In this document: piece by piece, positions 41,332 through 49,722 of the stretch
How positions within the stretch are numbered: the first letter of the stretch is position 1
How the letters are laid out: each line of letters begins with the position of its first letter
Translations under genes and position numbers: made by a program
Assembly: GCF_000731315.1 (NCBI RefSeq)
Contig: NZ_HG938353.1
Location: forward strand, 3,410,001 to 3,474,000
DNA: 64,000 nucleotides
Reading direction: 5' to 3'
Origin: Neorhizobium galegae bv. orientalis str. HAMBI 540
Lineage (GTDB): Bacteria > Pseudomonadota > Alphaproteobacteria > Rhizobiales > Rhizobiaceae
Notes under the pieces: generated by a model
Told to the model about the DNA's origin: nothing
The model's database searches: none
What the model saw: only the letters and a program-made list of their open reading frames with translations

Positions 41332-42928
41332 GCTTTTCGAAGAGGTGCTCGGCGAGCCGGAGCGCCAGCGCCACGGCCGGCAGTGTCGGATTGGCATGGC
41401 CTCCTGTCGGGAACAGGCCGCTGCCGGCGAGATAAAGATTGCCGATGCCATGCACGCGGCAATTGGCATCCGTGACGCCATCGTCGGGTGTATCGGACAT
41501 GCGGCTGAGGCCGATCTGGTGATAGCCGTCGAATGCCTGGCTCAGCACGGCCTGCTGCCGCTGGGCAGCATCATGTAGATATTCCAGCCGACCGAGCCCG
41601 GTTCGACGTAGCCACGTATCGAGAATCTCGTGCGATTTCAGGACCGAACTGACGTCTTGTTCGACCACTTGATAATCGACGACAAGGGCGGCCTGCCTGC
41701 CCGCTCCACCCTGTTGAAGGTGGACCCGGCTTTCCGGATTGGGCACCTGTTCGGCATGGTAGCGAAGCAGATAACGACCTTTCGGATTGATCAGCGTGCG
41801 CCACGGCTCGATGCGCCGCTCCAACATATTGAGAAGCGACCCGAACAGATCGAATACCAAGCGGCGATCGGCGCGGATATTCCGCCAATGCTGCCGGCGG
41901 TCGATATTCTCAGGTCCCTTGGCCGTCGGCGCAAGGCCATTCGAGAGACGGCGGTAGAGGCCGAACATTTTCAGGAACAGATAGATGAGCGACAGCGCGC
42001 CTGAGGCATGCGCGGGGTCGGCGACCGAAATCGCGTCGATCCAGAAGACGCAGTTGAGAAGCCCCTCCTCTGCCTGGATCTCCGGTACGATCTGCAGCCT
42101 GCGACGAAAGACATAGTTTTCGTCGTCGACATTGAAGGCGAAATGGCTCGCGATCCTGGACCTGTCGAATTGCAGCACGGCAATATAGCCCGTGAGATGC
42201 CCTTGATAAAAACGGCCGAGCGGACCGCTCATACCGCCCAATGCCTCTGGCCGTCTCTCCCGCAAAGCGAGCAGCAGGCGGGCATTTTCCAACCCTCCTC
42301 CCGCAAGCACGAAAGTCCTAGCCGTAATCTGGCTTTCCTGCCCCGCACGATAGGTGGTGAGACCTTCGACACGTCCACCGGAACCATCGAGCGTGATCCC
42401 GGTGACGATCGTGTTGACGAGACGAATCCGCTTGGAAGCCTTGAGCTGCTCTCCGTAAACCGGGCCAAGATCCGGAGACCGGCTCCATCGCTCCAGAGCG
42501 TTCGTATCGACCCCATGGTCGGAAACGTCGATCGCCTCAAAAGCAGGCTCGGCGGCATTGCAATTGAGGAATGTCAGCGCCTCCGGATAGTGGCGGCGAA
42601 GCTCCTCGTGAGAAATGGGCCAGCCGGAAAAGGGTACATGATCTCGCTTCTGTAGATCGATATCGTCGAAGGTAACGCACCGGCCGCCCCAGAGCGCGGA
42701 AGCGCCGCCTATGCCTGGCCGGGACATCGCGATCGAAGCTGCATGATGACCGTTGGTGAATTCGATACCACCGGCACCGGCATCATCCGTCGCTCCGCCC
42801 GCACCCATCTCGACAAGGGTTACCGAGAGCCCCAACTCCTCCAGCTTGAAGGCGAGTGCCAACCCGACGGGGCCGGCGCCGACGATGCAGACATCCGTCG
42901 TCTCAGTCTCAGTATCTGCTGAAGCCAT
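41318..42928 (-). CDS. GMC-family FAD-dependent oxidoreductase
   Basis: A 536-residue flavoprotein. The N-terminal dinucleotide fold is DVCIVGAGPVGLALAFKLEE, the GMC-style substrate side includes RPGIGGASALWGGRCVTFD and AGGGLENARLLLA, and the C-terminal GMC signature is NLYLAGSGLFPTGGHANPTL. Such enzymes oxidise alcohols or sugars; the substrate here is unknown. It is not part of the classical exo set. The start at 42928 has an AAAGG site; the frame continues upstream without good coding. It overlaps exoQ tail-to-tail by 14 bases and may act on the polysaccharide or be independent. Confidence 0.88.
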   Translation of the reverse strand: MASADTETETTDVCIVGAGPVGLALAFKLEELGLSVTLVEMGAGGATDDAGAGGIEFTNGHHAASIAMSRPGIGGASALWGGRCVTFDDIDLQKRDHVPFSGWPISHEELRRHYPEALTFLNCNAAEPAFEAIDVSDHGVDTNALERWSRSPDLGPVYGEQLKASKRIRLVNTIVTGITLDGSGGRVEGLTTYRAGQESQITARTFVLAGGGLENARLLLALRERRPEALGGMSGPLGRFYQGHLTGYIAVLQFDRSRIASHFAFNVDDENYVFRRRLQIVPEIQAEEGLLNCVFWIDAISVADPAHASGALSLIYLFLKMFGLYRRLSNGLAPTAKGPENIDRRQHWRNIRADRRLVFDLFGSLLNMLERRIEPWRTLINPKGRYLLRYHAEQVPNPESRVHLQQGGAGRQAALVVDYQVVEQDVSSVLKSHEILDTWLRRTGLGRLEYLHDAAQRQQAVLSQAFDGYHQIGLSRMSDTPDDGVTDANCRVHGIGNLYLAGSGLFPTGGHANPTLPAVALALRLAEHLFEKLKRQ

Positions 42929-43153
42929 GTATGCCTTTGAGAGAGAACCTTGGATTACCAGCACATAGAGCATGCCGGCAGAAAGGGAACCGCCCATGCG
43001 GATGAGGCTTGGCAAACATCGGATTTGATATTGGCCGCTAAAATGTCGAGGCTTATAGAGCCATCATCCGACGACGATGCCGCATGAGACGCCGGCCGTC
43101 CCAATTCCGATCAACGTTACGGCAGGATTTCCAATATCGACGACCATGCACCG

Positions 43154-44308
43154 CTAGAAGCTGACCGCCTTCGGCTCGATAGCCACCAACCGGCCGCCGT
43201 CGATCTTGTAAAGCCCGATCTTGCGCTCCGCCATGCCACTCGGTGTAAAGCGGAACAGACCCGTAACCCCTCGAAAACCGGTCTTTGTCGTTAGCATTTC
43301 CGGCGTCAGTGCCGCAGCACCCTTGCCTCTGACGATGCCGGCAGCGACCGCGATACTGTCGTAACCCTCGGCGGCATAGACCGAGAGCGAACGCTTGTTG
43401 AAACGGCGATAGCGCTCGCCGATCAACAGAGAAGCATCCGGATCGACCGCCGCGATGATGACGCCGCTCGCTGCCGGATCGGTATAAAGCTCCATCGGCC
43501 AATGGCTGGTTCCGACAACGGCCAGTTTGCCGAAAGAGGCCCTGACACCCTTCAAGATAGGCCCGATCGCCGCAGAATCACCCATCAGCACCAAGGCACC
43601 GGCATCATCGAGCAAAGCCTTGTTGCGGGTAAGCAGGTCACCAAGCGGGGCGGCTGGATCATAACGAACCACACCTATCAGCGCACCGCCGGCCTGGCTG
43701 ACGGCCGATCTCAGGCGCTCTTCGTCAACACCGGCTATGCTATTGGGCGTCAGAGCGATAACTCTCTTGTGGCCGGAAGCGATGACCGGGTGCACACCCC
43801 GAGCAACGCTCGCCACTTCGTCAAACCCGAAATTGAAGACTTTCGCGCCCGCCACAGGGCTTGAAAGATTGATCAGCGACGGTCGCTGATCGGCCGGAAT
43901 GGCGGCAATCGCCGCCGTCGTCGCCTGCGGCGCATAGCTGATCAGCAGACCGGAACCGCGTGCCTTGGCAGTTGCGAGCGCCGCAGCCACAGTAGCTGGC
44001 CCTCCCGCCACGTCGACCACCTTGATCTTCATCACAGCGGCATCGTCAAGTTCGCCGATAGCAAGCGCCGCACCGTCGCGTATGTCGCGCGCGGCGCCCT
44101 CATAGATGCCGTTCGGCGCCTTTGTCAGAAGCAGGGTAATTTCCGTCGAACCCCGGCCGAATGTTTCCTCAACCATGGACGGCGGCGGCTTCAGCGCCTT
44201 GTCGTCCAGAACCTTGTCGGCGACGGACGAGGACTCGCAGCCGGAGAGAACGGCGGCGGCAAACAGACTTAGCAGCCATAAGCGTACCGGATGCAGGCGC
44301 GTCGTCAT
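43154..44308 (-). CDS. Lipoprotein with periplasmic-binding (type 1) fold, LpoA/branched-chain-binding-like
   Basis: A 384-residue predicted lipoprotein: signal peptide with lipobox LSGC (Cys24). The mature part resembles the type 1 periplasmic-binding/LpoA fold: EITLLLTKAPNGIYEGAARD, IRDGAALAIGELDDAAV, SYAPQATTAAIAAIPADQRP and SLINLSSPVAGAKVFNFGFD. It lies 225 bases upstream, in transcript direction, of the GMC gene and is divergent from the cysteine protease gene. It could act in peptidoglycan control (LpoA-like) or as a binding protein; no ABC permease is nearby, which argues against a transport role. Confidence 0.82.
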   Translation of the reverse strand: MTTRLHPVRLWLLSLFAAAVLSGCESSSVADKVLDDKALKPPPSMVEETFGRGSTEITLLLTKAPNGIYEGAARDIRDGAALAIGELDDAAVMKIKVVDVAGGPATVAAALATAKARGSGLLISYAPQATTAAIAAIPADQRPSLINLSSPVAGAKVFNFGFDEVASVARGVHPVIASGHKRVIALTPNSIAGVDEERLRSAVSQAGGALIGVVRYDPAAPLGDLLTRNKALLDDAGALVLMGDSAAIGPILKGVRASFGKLAVVGTSHWPMELYTDPAASGVIIAAVDPDASLLIGERYRRFNKRSLSVYAAEGYDSIAVAAGIVRGKGAAALTPEMLTTKTGFRGVTGLFRFTPSGMAERKIGLYKIDGGRLVAIEPKAVSF

Positions 44309-44570
44309 TCGCAAGGTTTTATGAGCAATGTCGGCGAGATCTGAACAGTAAAAAAATGAACGTCCCTGGGGCATTTCGTGGACCACTCTGCGGCCTTCTT
44401 GGTTGTCGCGGCGGCATGCTAGCCCAGACAAAACTCATTAACAAGCGCCCACGTATGAATATAAAATTTTATGCTTTTTCTCTCAAATAACTTATTTATA
44501 GATTATCTATCTTCAAAAACCAGAAATTCAGGCGACTTTGCTAACTTCTCCTCAACAAGGGAGACAAAAA

Positions 44571-45548
44571 ATGGCAAACAAGAAGAATACGTTGAAAGCC
44601 GCAGTCGTCGCCACACTAGTATTACCATTAATTGCTTCCGCGGCACTATCTTCACCCATAACAAAGCAACAATTTCAGATCAATACTGGATCAACGGTAT
44701 CGATCATCGGAAGTCATTTTCTTGAATATCTTCCGAAGCCGCTTTCCATCATGGCTTCGCTTGCATTCGGAAACGTACAGGTTGCCGCAGCATTTCAGAC
44801 ATTCAGCGAGCTCGGCTCGAAGATCGCTCTGCCTGCGGCAAGACCTGCGAACGTGACCGAGGTCGCAATCAAGCCGGGCGACCTTTACCCATCCCGGCGA
44901 GTAGAACCAGCACCGTCCAACGGCGCCGTGTTCGATACGGTGGCTATTCCTTTCAAGCGGCTTGCCGCCTTGAAGAAGCTCGCTCCGGCTCTCGAAGAGA
45001 TGGACAATGGCACCGCGGTGAAATGCAACGGCAAGGGCTGCAGCCCTGCCTTTGCCGCCATCCAGCTTGTCGGCATGAACACGTCGCAATCGTCGCTCCG
45101 CGACAAGCTGAATGCCGTCAACGCCGCAGTGAACCAGTCCATCCGTTACCGCACCGACCAGGACGCCTACAAGGTCGCCGACCGCTGGAGCACTCCCCAG
45201 GAAACGCTGAGCCTACAGCAGGGCGATTGCGAAGATTTCGCGATCCTCAAGATGGCGGCGCTTCGTGCGGAAGGCATCGACCCCAACCAGATGTCGATCG
45301 TCGTCCTGTTCGACCAGAAGCGCCACTTTTACCATGCCATCCTCTCGGTCGAAGCCGGCGGCAAGTTCTTCATTCTCGACAACATGCGCAATCAGGTTCT
45401 CCTCGATACCCAGCTTCCCGACTACATGCCGCTCTATTCTATCAAAGGCGGCAAGGGCTTCCTGCATGGCTCACGCCGCAAGGACCAGAACGTGGCGATG
45501 GTGACGCCGCTGGAAAAGATTGCGCCGGGCGAAGGCGCCAACTTCTAA
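44571..45548 (+). CDS. LapG-like bacterial transglutaminase-like cysteine protease
   Basis: A 325-residue secreted protein of the BTLCP (LapG) family. The signal peptide is AAVVATLVLPLIASAALSS. The catalytic triad is visible as C220 in QQGDCEDFAILK, H255 in KRHFYHAILSVE and D270 in KFFILDNM, with spacing close to Pseudomonas LapG (C135/H172/D189). LapG proteases sit in the periplasm and clip the retention module of giant type I-secreted adhesins, releasing the cell from a surface. A 62-base-per-gene neighbourhood with a type I exporter and giant adhesin supports that role here. ATG 44571 follows AAGGGAG. No lapD (the c-di-GMP receptor that holds LapG) is in the window. Confidence 0.88.
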   Translation: MANKKNTLKAAVVATLVLPLIASAALSSPITKQQFQINTGSTVSIIGSHFLEYLPKPLSIMASLAFGNVQVAAAFQTFSELGSKIALPAARPANVTEVAIKPGDLYPSRRVEPAPSNGAVFDTVAIPFKRLAALKKLAPALEEMDNGTAVKCNGKGCSPAFAAIQLVGMNTSQSSLRDKLNAVNAAVNQSIRYRTDQDAYKVADRWSTPQETLSLQQGDCEDFAILKMAALRAEGIDPNQMSIVVLFDQKRHFYHAILSVEAGGKFFILDNMRNQVLLDTQLPDYMPLYSIKGGKGFLHGSRRKDQNVAMVTPLEKIAPGEGANF

Positions 45549-45557
45549 GCTTTCCAT

Positions 45558-45582
45558 GGCCGGCGCGCGTTGCGCTCCGGCC
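45558..45582. terminator. Bidirectional hairpin between the LapG-like gene and the RHH/PAS gene
   Basis: GGCCGGCGCG (45558-45567) pairs with CGCTCCGGCC (45573-45582) with one mismatch, followed by TTAAA. It lies between two convergent stop codons. Confidence 0.7.
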
Positions 45583-45598
45583 TTAAACCTTGAGAACA

Positions 45599-46249
45599 TC
45601 AATAACGGGAAATATAGCCGACCAGCATCGGCTTTTCGTGTGCCGGGGCAAGGGCCAGATTGATCTGACCCTTGATGACCTGCCTGGCGCAGGAGATCGT
45701 GAAGCCGGTATTCAAGGTCTTGCCACGGTTCATCTGCAGCGTATCCATGGCATCCTCGATCTGCGTGTCGATCGAGAACTTCAAGGTCTTCATCAGCTGC
45801 GACGTATCCTCCCCCACCAACCGCTGCCGAAGCATGACGAGAAACGGCTCGTTGAAGAATTGCAGGCGCTTTTCACGTGTCAGCACCACCGTCGGCGACG
45901 GCGAAGCCTGGACCAGCGCGTTGAGATTTTCGAGCGACGAGACATCCTCGACCGTCGCCAGCCGCCCAAGCGCCCATTTAAGGCTGAGGACGCGCAGCAA
46001 CGAGGTGAGATTGCCCGCTTCCGGCATCTGGGCCGCAGTGTACTGAACCAGATCGCCCGTGGTTATCTTGCCCGCCGCCGACATCCGGCTGAGGCCTTCC
46101 CAATAAATCTTCTCAAGCCTGATACCACGGCGCTCGCCATTGCGCGCGACAACCGCGCGAAAACGCGGCTCGACTTCTTCCTTGTCGATGATCGGCAGCG
46201 GGTCACCCGCAGGTTCGATGACGGACATTGAAAGCGCACCTGATTTCAT
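45599..46249 (-). CDS. Ribbon-helix-helix plus PAS-like putative regulator
   Basis: A 216-residue protein that I cannot name. An N-terminal segment (residues about 34-66: RRGIRLEKIYWEGLSRMSAA then KITTGDLVQ) matches the RHH_4-type ribbon-helix-helix DNA-binding fold. From about residue 105 a PAS-like domain follows (LENLNALVQASPSPTVVLTR and RLQFFNEPFLVML). A sensor/DNA-binder of this layout suggests a ligand- or redox-responsive transcription factor. It is the last gene of the tolC-like/ABC/MFP operon, 9 bases after the membrane fusion gene, with a GAGG site before ATG 46249 (ATG 46228 is possible). Role in controlling the adhesin or its secretion is inferred from position alone. Confidence 0.75.
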   Translation of the reverse strand: MKSGALSMSVIEPAGDPLPIIDKEEVEPRFRAVVARNGERRGIRLEKIYWEGLSRMSAAGKITTGDLVQYTAAQMPEAGNLTSLLRVLSLKWALGRLATVEDVSSLENLNALVQASPSPTVVLTREKRLQFFNEPFLVMLRQRLVGEDTSQLMKTLKFSIDTQIEDAMDTLQMNRGKTLNTGFTISCARQVIKGQINLALAPAHEKPMLVGYISRY

Positions 46250-46258
46250 TGGAGGCCT

Positions 46259-47551
46259 CTACCGCTCGGTAAGCGCATCGGAACGCGCCCGATTGATAGG
46301 CTTCATAAGGTAGCTGAGGACTGTCTTGCGGCCCGTCATGATTTCCGCTGACGCAATCATGCCAGGGATGATCGGATAGGACTTGCCGTTGCGTTCCAGC
46401 TCCGATTTGTTGGTCTTGACCTGGACGAGGTAGTAAGTCTCGCCCTTTTCCTTCTCGACAATACTGTCAGCGGAAACGTTGGTCACTTCGCCTTCGAGCC
46501 CGCCAAAGATCGCGAAATCATAGGCCGTGATCTTGACGATCGCCGGTTGCCCGCGGCGGACGAACGCGACGTCGCGTGGCGATATCCGCGCTTCGATCAG
46601 CAGCGTATCGGCCGTCGGGACAATTCCGGCAACCACACGGCCCGGATCCACATAAGCACCGATCGTATTGACTTCCAGGGTATTGACGATGCCGTCGACC
46701 GGCGAGCGAATGTCGGTACGCTTGACGCGGTCCGAAGCACCGCGGATCGTTTGATCGATGACCGAGAGCTCTGCGAGAGCTTGCGCCTTGTCGGTGAGGG
46801 CCTGTTGACGAACCGCCAATGAAATTTCACCCACTTGGAGCTTTGCTTCATCGACAGCACCACGAAGGCGTATCAGGCTTTCCTGATAAACCTTGAGCTG
46901 ACCCTGCTGGTCCGTAAGCTGGCTTTCGATCGTCAGAAGCTGCGTCTGCGAGACCAGCCCTTTTTTGGCGAGAGGACCGTAAAGATCGCGCTGCCGCATC
47001 GAGGAGGCGATATTCTGTTCAAGCCGATCGATATTGGCATTGGCTTCGCTGAGTTCATTCTGACGCTGCTTCACGCGCTCCTGAAGCACATCGAACTTGT
47101 TCTTGTAACTGGCCTTGTTTGCCGAAAACAGCCGATCTTCGTTGTCGCAGACGTTCTTGGCGACCTTCAGGACATCCGCCGGACATACGAACGGCTGGTC
47201 GTACTCGCCTTTTTCTTCCATCTGCAGGCGTGCGATCTTCGCACCGATCGCCCTTGCCTTGGCAACCGATTCGCCGAGCGTCGATTCGGTTGTCGTATTG
47301 TTCAGCTGAACGATCAGATCGCCTTTGTGGACCACCTGGCCGACCTGAACCGCAATGTCCTGCACAACGCCGGCTTCGGACGACTGGATGATCTGGGTTT
47401 TGGAAATGGGAATGACCTTGCCTTCGCCCCGGGCGATCTCGTCGATCTCCGCAAGTGCGGCCCAGGCGAGGAATGTCGCCATGCAGGCCGCCACCAGGCC
47501 GACCAGCATGCGAGCGAAGAACGGAGGATTGTCGTGAACGCCTTTGCTCAC
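46259..47551 (-). CDS. Type I secretion membrane fusion protein (HlyD/LapC family)
   Basis: A 430-residue adaptor protein: one N-terminal membrane helix (MLVGLVAACMATFLAWAAL), the lipoyl-type half motifs (VIPISKTQIIQSSEAGVVQD), a long periplasmic coiled coil, and the C-terminal HlyD signature with PLVDGIV-type text (RSPVDGIVNTLEVNTIGAYV). The start is GTG 47551, overlapping the ABC gene stop as GTGA; the longer upstream frame lies inside that gene. It links the ABC exporter to the TolC-like channel. Confidence 0.92.
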   Translation of the reverse strand: MSKGVHDNPPFFARMLVGLVAACMATFLAWAALAEIDEIARGEGKVIPISKTQIIQSSEAGVVQDIAVQVGQVVHKGDLIVQLNNTTTESTLGESVAKARAIGAKIARLQMEEKGEYDQPFVCPADVLKVAKNVCDNEDRLFSANKASYKNKFDVLQERVKQRQNELSEANANIDRLEQNIASSMRQRDLYGPLAKKGLVSQTQLLTIESQLTDQQGQLKVYQESLIRLRGAVDEAKLQVGEISLAVRQQALTDKAQALAELSVIDQTIRGASDRVKRTDIRSPVDGIVNTLEVNTIGAYVDPGRVVAGIVPTADTLLIEARISPRDVAFVRRGQPAIVKITAYDFAIFGGLEGEVTNVSADSIVEKEKGETYYLVQVKTNKSELERNGKSYPIIPGMIASAEIMTGRKTVLSYLMKPINRARSDALTER

Positions 47552-49704
47552 GGCTTTGCTCCCTTGCGCTGCATCGCCTCGAGCACGGCAGCCTTCGGCC
47601 CGTCGGCAACGATGCGGCCCTTGTCGATCACCACAAGGCGGTCGCACAGTTCCAGCATGCTGAAACGGTGCGTGGCGATCAGCAGCGTCGTGTCGCGGCT
47701 GAATGCGGTCGACAGCTTGGCGAGCAGATGGCGCTCGCTCGCAAGATCCATGGCGCCTGACGGCTCGTCAAGAAAGACGATCTTCGGCTTGGTCAGCAGC
47801 AGGCGCGCGATCGCCAGAGCCTGTTTCTGGCCGCTGGAGAGATTGCTGCCGCGTTCGCCGACCGGCATGTCGAAACCACGCGGATGGTTGGAAACAAACT
47901 CTTCGACGCCGGTCATCCGCGACACGTGGAGCAATTCCTCGTCCGTCGCATCGGCACGGCCGATCAGCAGGTTTTCCTTCACCGTCCCCGAAAACAGATC
48001 GGATGATTGCCCGGCTACTGCCACCGCCGAACGGACTTCGGACATGTGGTACTGGCGAATATCGACGCCGTCGATCAACAGGCGACCATCGGACGGCAGG
48101 AAGAGACCGTCGAGAAGGCGGCCAAGCGTCGTCTTGCCCGAGCCGATGCGCCCGATGATCCCGACCCGCTCCCCGGCAGCGACGGTCAACGAAAGCTGAT
48201 TGATGACCTTGTAGTCAGATCCCGGGTATTGAAAAGAGACATTCTGGAAGCTGAAGCTGCCCTGCTTGATCTCGCGGTTCACGAAACCCACCGTGGACGG
48301 ACGGTCCTCCGGCTGCTCCATGATCTTGTCGAGGATCTTGAGCGACGTCATTGCCTGCCGGAAACGCGCAAGCGCCATGGCGATCTGGCCGAGCGGAGCG
48401 CCAGCGCGGCCTGCCAGCATGACGGTCGCGATGATCGCGCCCATTGCCAGATGGCCCTCCGAAAACTCATAGGTACCGGCGATCACGATCAGGACGCTGA
48501 CCATCTGCTGGACAAGATTGGTGAGGTTCACCGCATTCGAAGAGACATGCTTGATTTCTTCGCTGGTGCGGCTCGAGAGCTTCATCAGCTCCTGCCAGCG
48601 ACGCAGCATGCCCGCTTCGGCACGAAGGCTCTTCACGGTCTCGATCGTCGAAATCGTCTCGACCAGCAGCGACTGACGGCGTGACGCCTCGTTGGTGGCC
48701 GCCGCCATGCGGTGACCGATCTTGGCCTGGGCATGCAGACCGATCAGCACCGAAAGCAGCAAGGCCACGGAAGGGATCACCACAAGCCAACCTGAAAGCG
48801 CGTAGATCACGATCAGGAAGATGAACACGAACGCCGTATCGATCAGCAGGCCGACAGTGTTGGACGTGAAGAATTCACGGACGAACTCGTACTGCGTGAC
48901 ACGGTTGGCATATTCGCCCGTCGACAGCGGACGCGAAGCGAGCGTCGAATTCAGCACCTTGTCGAAGATCATCTGAGACAGGCGCAAATCCGCGTTTCGC
49001 CCGGCATGGTCGATGAGGGCGGCACGCGCGGTCTTCAGCAGGAAATCGAACGTATAGGCAAGCGTGATGCCGATGGCGAGCACCCAAAGCGTCGGAAACG
49101 CCTTGTTGGGAAGCACGCGGTCGTAGACGTTCATCGTGAACAGCGGCGATCCGAGCGCAATCAGATTGATGAACAGCGCAGCCATGATGACGCGGATATA
49201 GGTGCGCCAATAGGGAACCAGCGCCCGCAACAGCCAGTGGCGGCGCTCGATTTCTCCGGCCGTACCCACCGAGGCATGCTCGGACGCGTTCTGATAATAA
49301 AGCGTGAAGGCAAAACCGAAGCTCGGCTTCAGCGCCACGAGTTCCCGACGCGTCAGCTTGACAGGATTTCCCGAGGCCGGAACGAGATCTGTGATGTAGT
49401 TTCCATCGGGATCGGTTTCGAGTAACGGCAGCACGCCGCCGTTCTCGAAGACGATGATGGCTGGGCAGTCGAAATTGCCCTCGCGACACTCGCGTTCGCC
49501 GTGGCGGATGACTTCCAGCCCGATACGCTGGGCAAGATGTTCGACATCGTCCAGTTCCAGAGATTCGGAAACCTCATCCGGCAATCCGGAGAACAGGACG
49601 ATGTCTGACGTCGGGCGCCCGTAAAAGCTCGCAACAGACCTGAATGCAGTTTTAAATGTCCGAAACGGCGTAGTATCTGCGTGGTCGAGCTTTACGTTGA
49701 GCAT
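47548..49704 (-). CDS. Type I secretion ABC exporter with degenerate C39 domain (LapB/RTX type)
   Basis: A 718-residue exporter. The N-terminal ~140 residues resemble a C39 peptidase domain without its catalytic Cys (C39-like domain), as in HlyB/LapB exporters that move RTX proteins unprocessed. A six-helix membrane domain follows (IRVIMAALFINLIALGSPLF, FVFIFLIVIYALSGWLVVIP), then the ATPase: Walker A GRIGSGKTTLG (about 518), signature NLSSGQKQALAIA, Walker B IVFLDEPSGAMD and H-loop LIATHRFSML. It is in one operon with the channel and adaptor and is the obvious exporter for the giant adhesin. Confidence 0.93.
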   Translation of the reverse strand: MLNVKLDHADTTPFRTFKTAFRSVASFYGRPTSDIVLFSGLPDEVSESLELDDVEHLAQRIGLEVIRHGERECREGNFDCPAIIVFENGGVLPLLETDPDGNYITDLVPASGNPVKLTRRELVALKPSFGFAFTLYYQNASEHASVGTAGEIERRHWLLRALVPYWRTYIRVIMAALFINLIALGSPLFTMNVYDRVLPNKAFPTLWVLAIGITLAYTFDFLLKTARAALIDHAGRNADLRLSQMIFDKVLNSTLASRPLSTGEYANRVTQYEFVREFFTSNTVGLLIDTAFVFIFLIVIYALSGWLVVIPSVALLLSVLIGLHAQAKIGHRMAAATNEASRRQSLLVETISTIETVKSLRAEAGMLRRWQELMKLSSRTSEEIKHVSSNAVNLTNLVQQMVSVLIVIAGTYEFSEGHLAMGAIIATVMLAGRAGAPLGQIAMALARFRQAMTSLKILDKIMEQPEDRPSTVGFVNREIKQGSFSFQNVSFQYPGSDYKVINQLSLTVAAGERVGIIGRIGSGKTTLGRLLDGLFLPSDGRLLIDGVDIRQYHMSEVRSAVAVAGQSSDLFSGTVKENLLIGRADATDEELLHVSRMTGVEEFVSNHPRGFDMPVGERGSNLSSGQKQALAIARLLLTKPKIVFLDEPSGAMDLASERHLLAKLSTAFSRDTTLLIATHRFSMLELCDRLVVIDKGRIVADGPKAAVLEAMQRKGAKP

Positions 49705-49722
49705 TTGGTCCTTGCCAATCCG

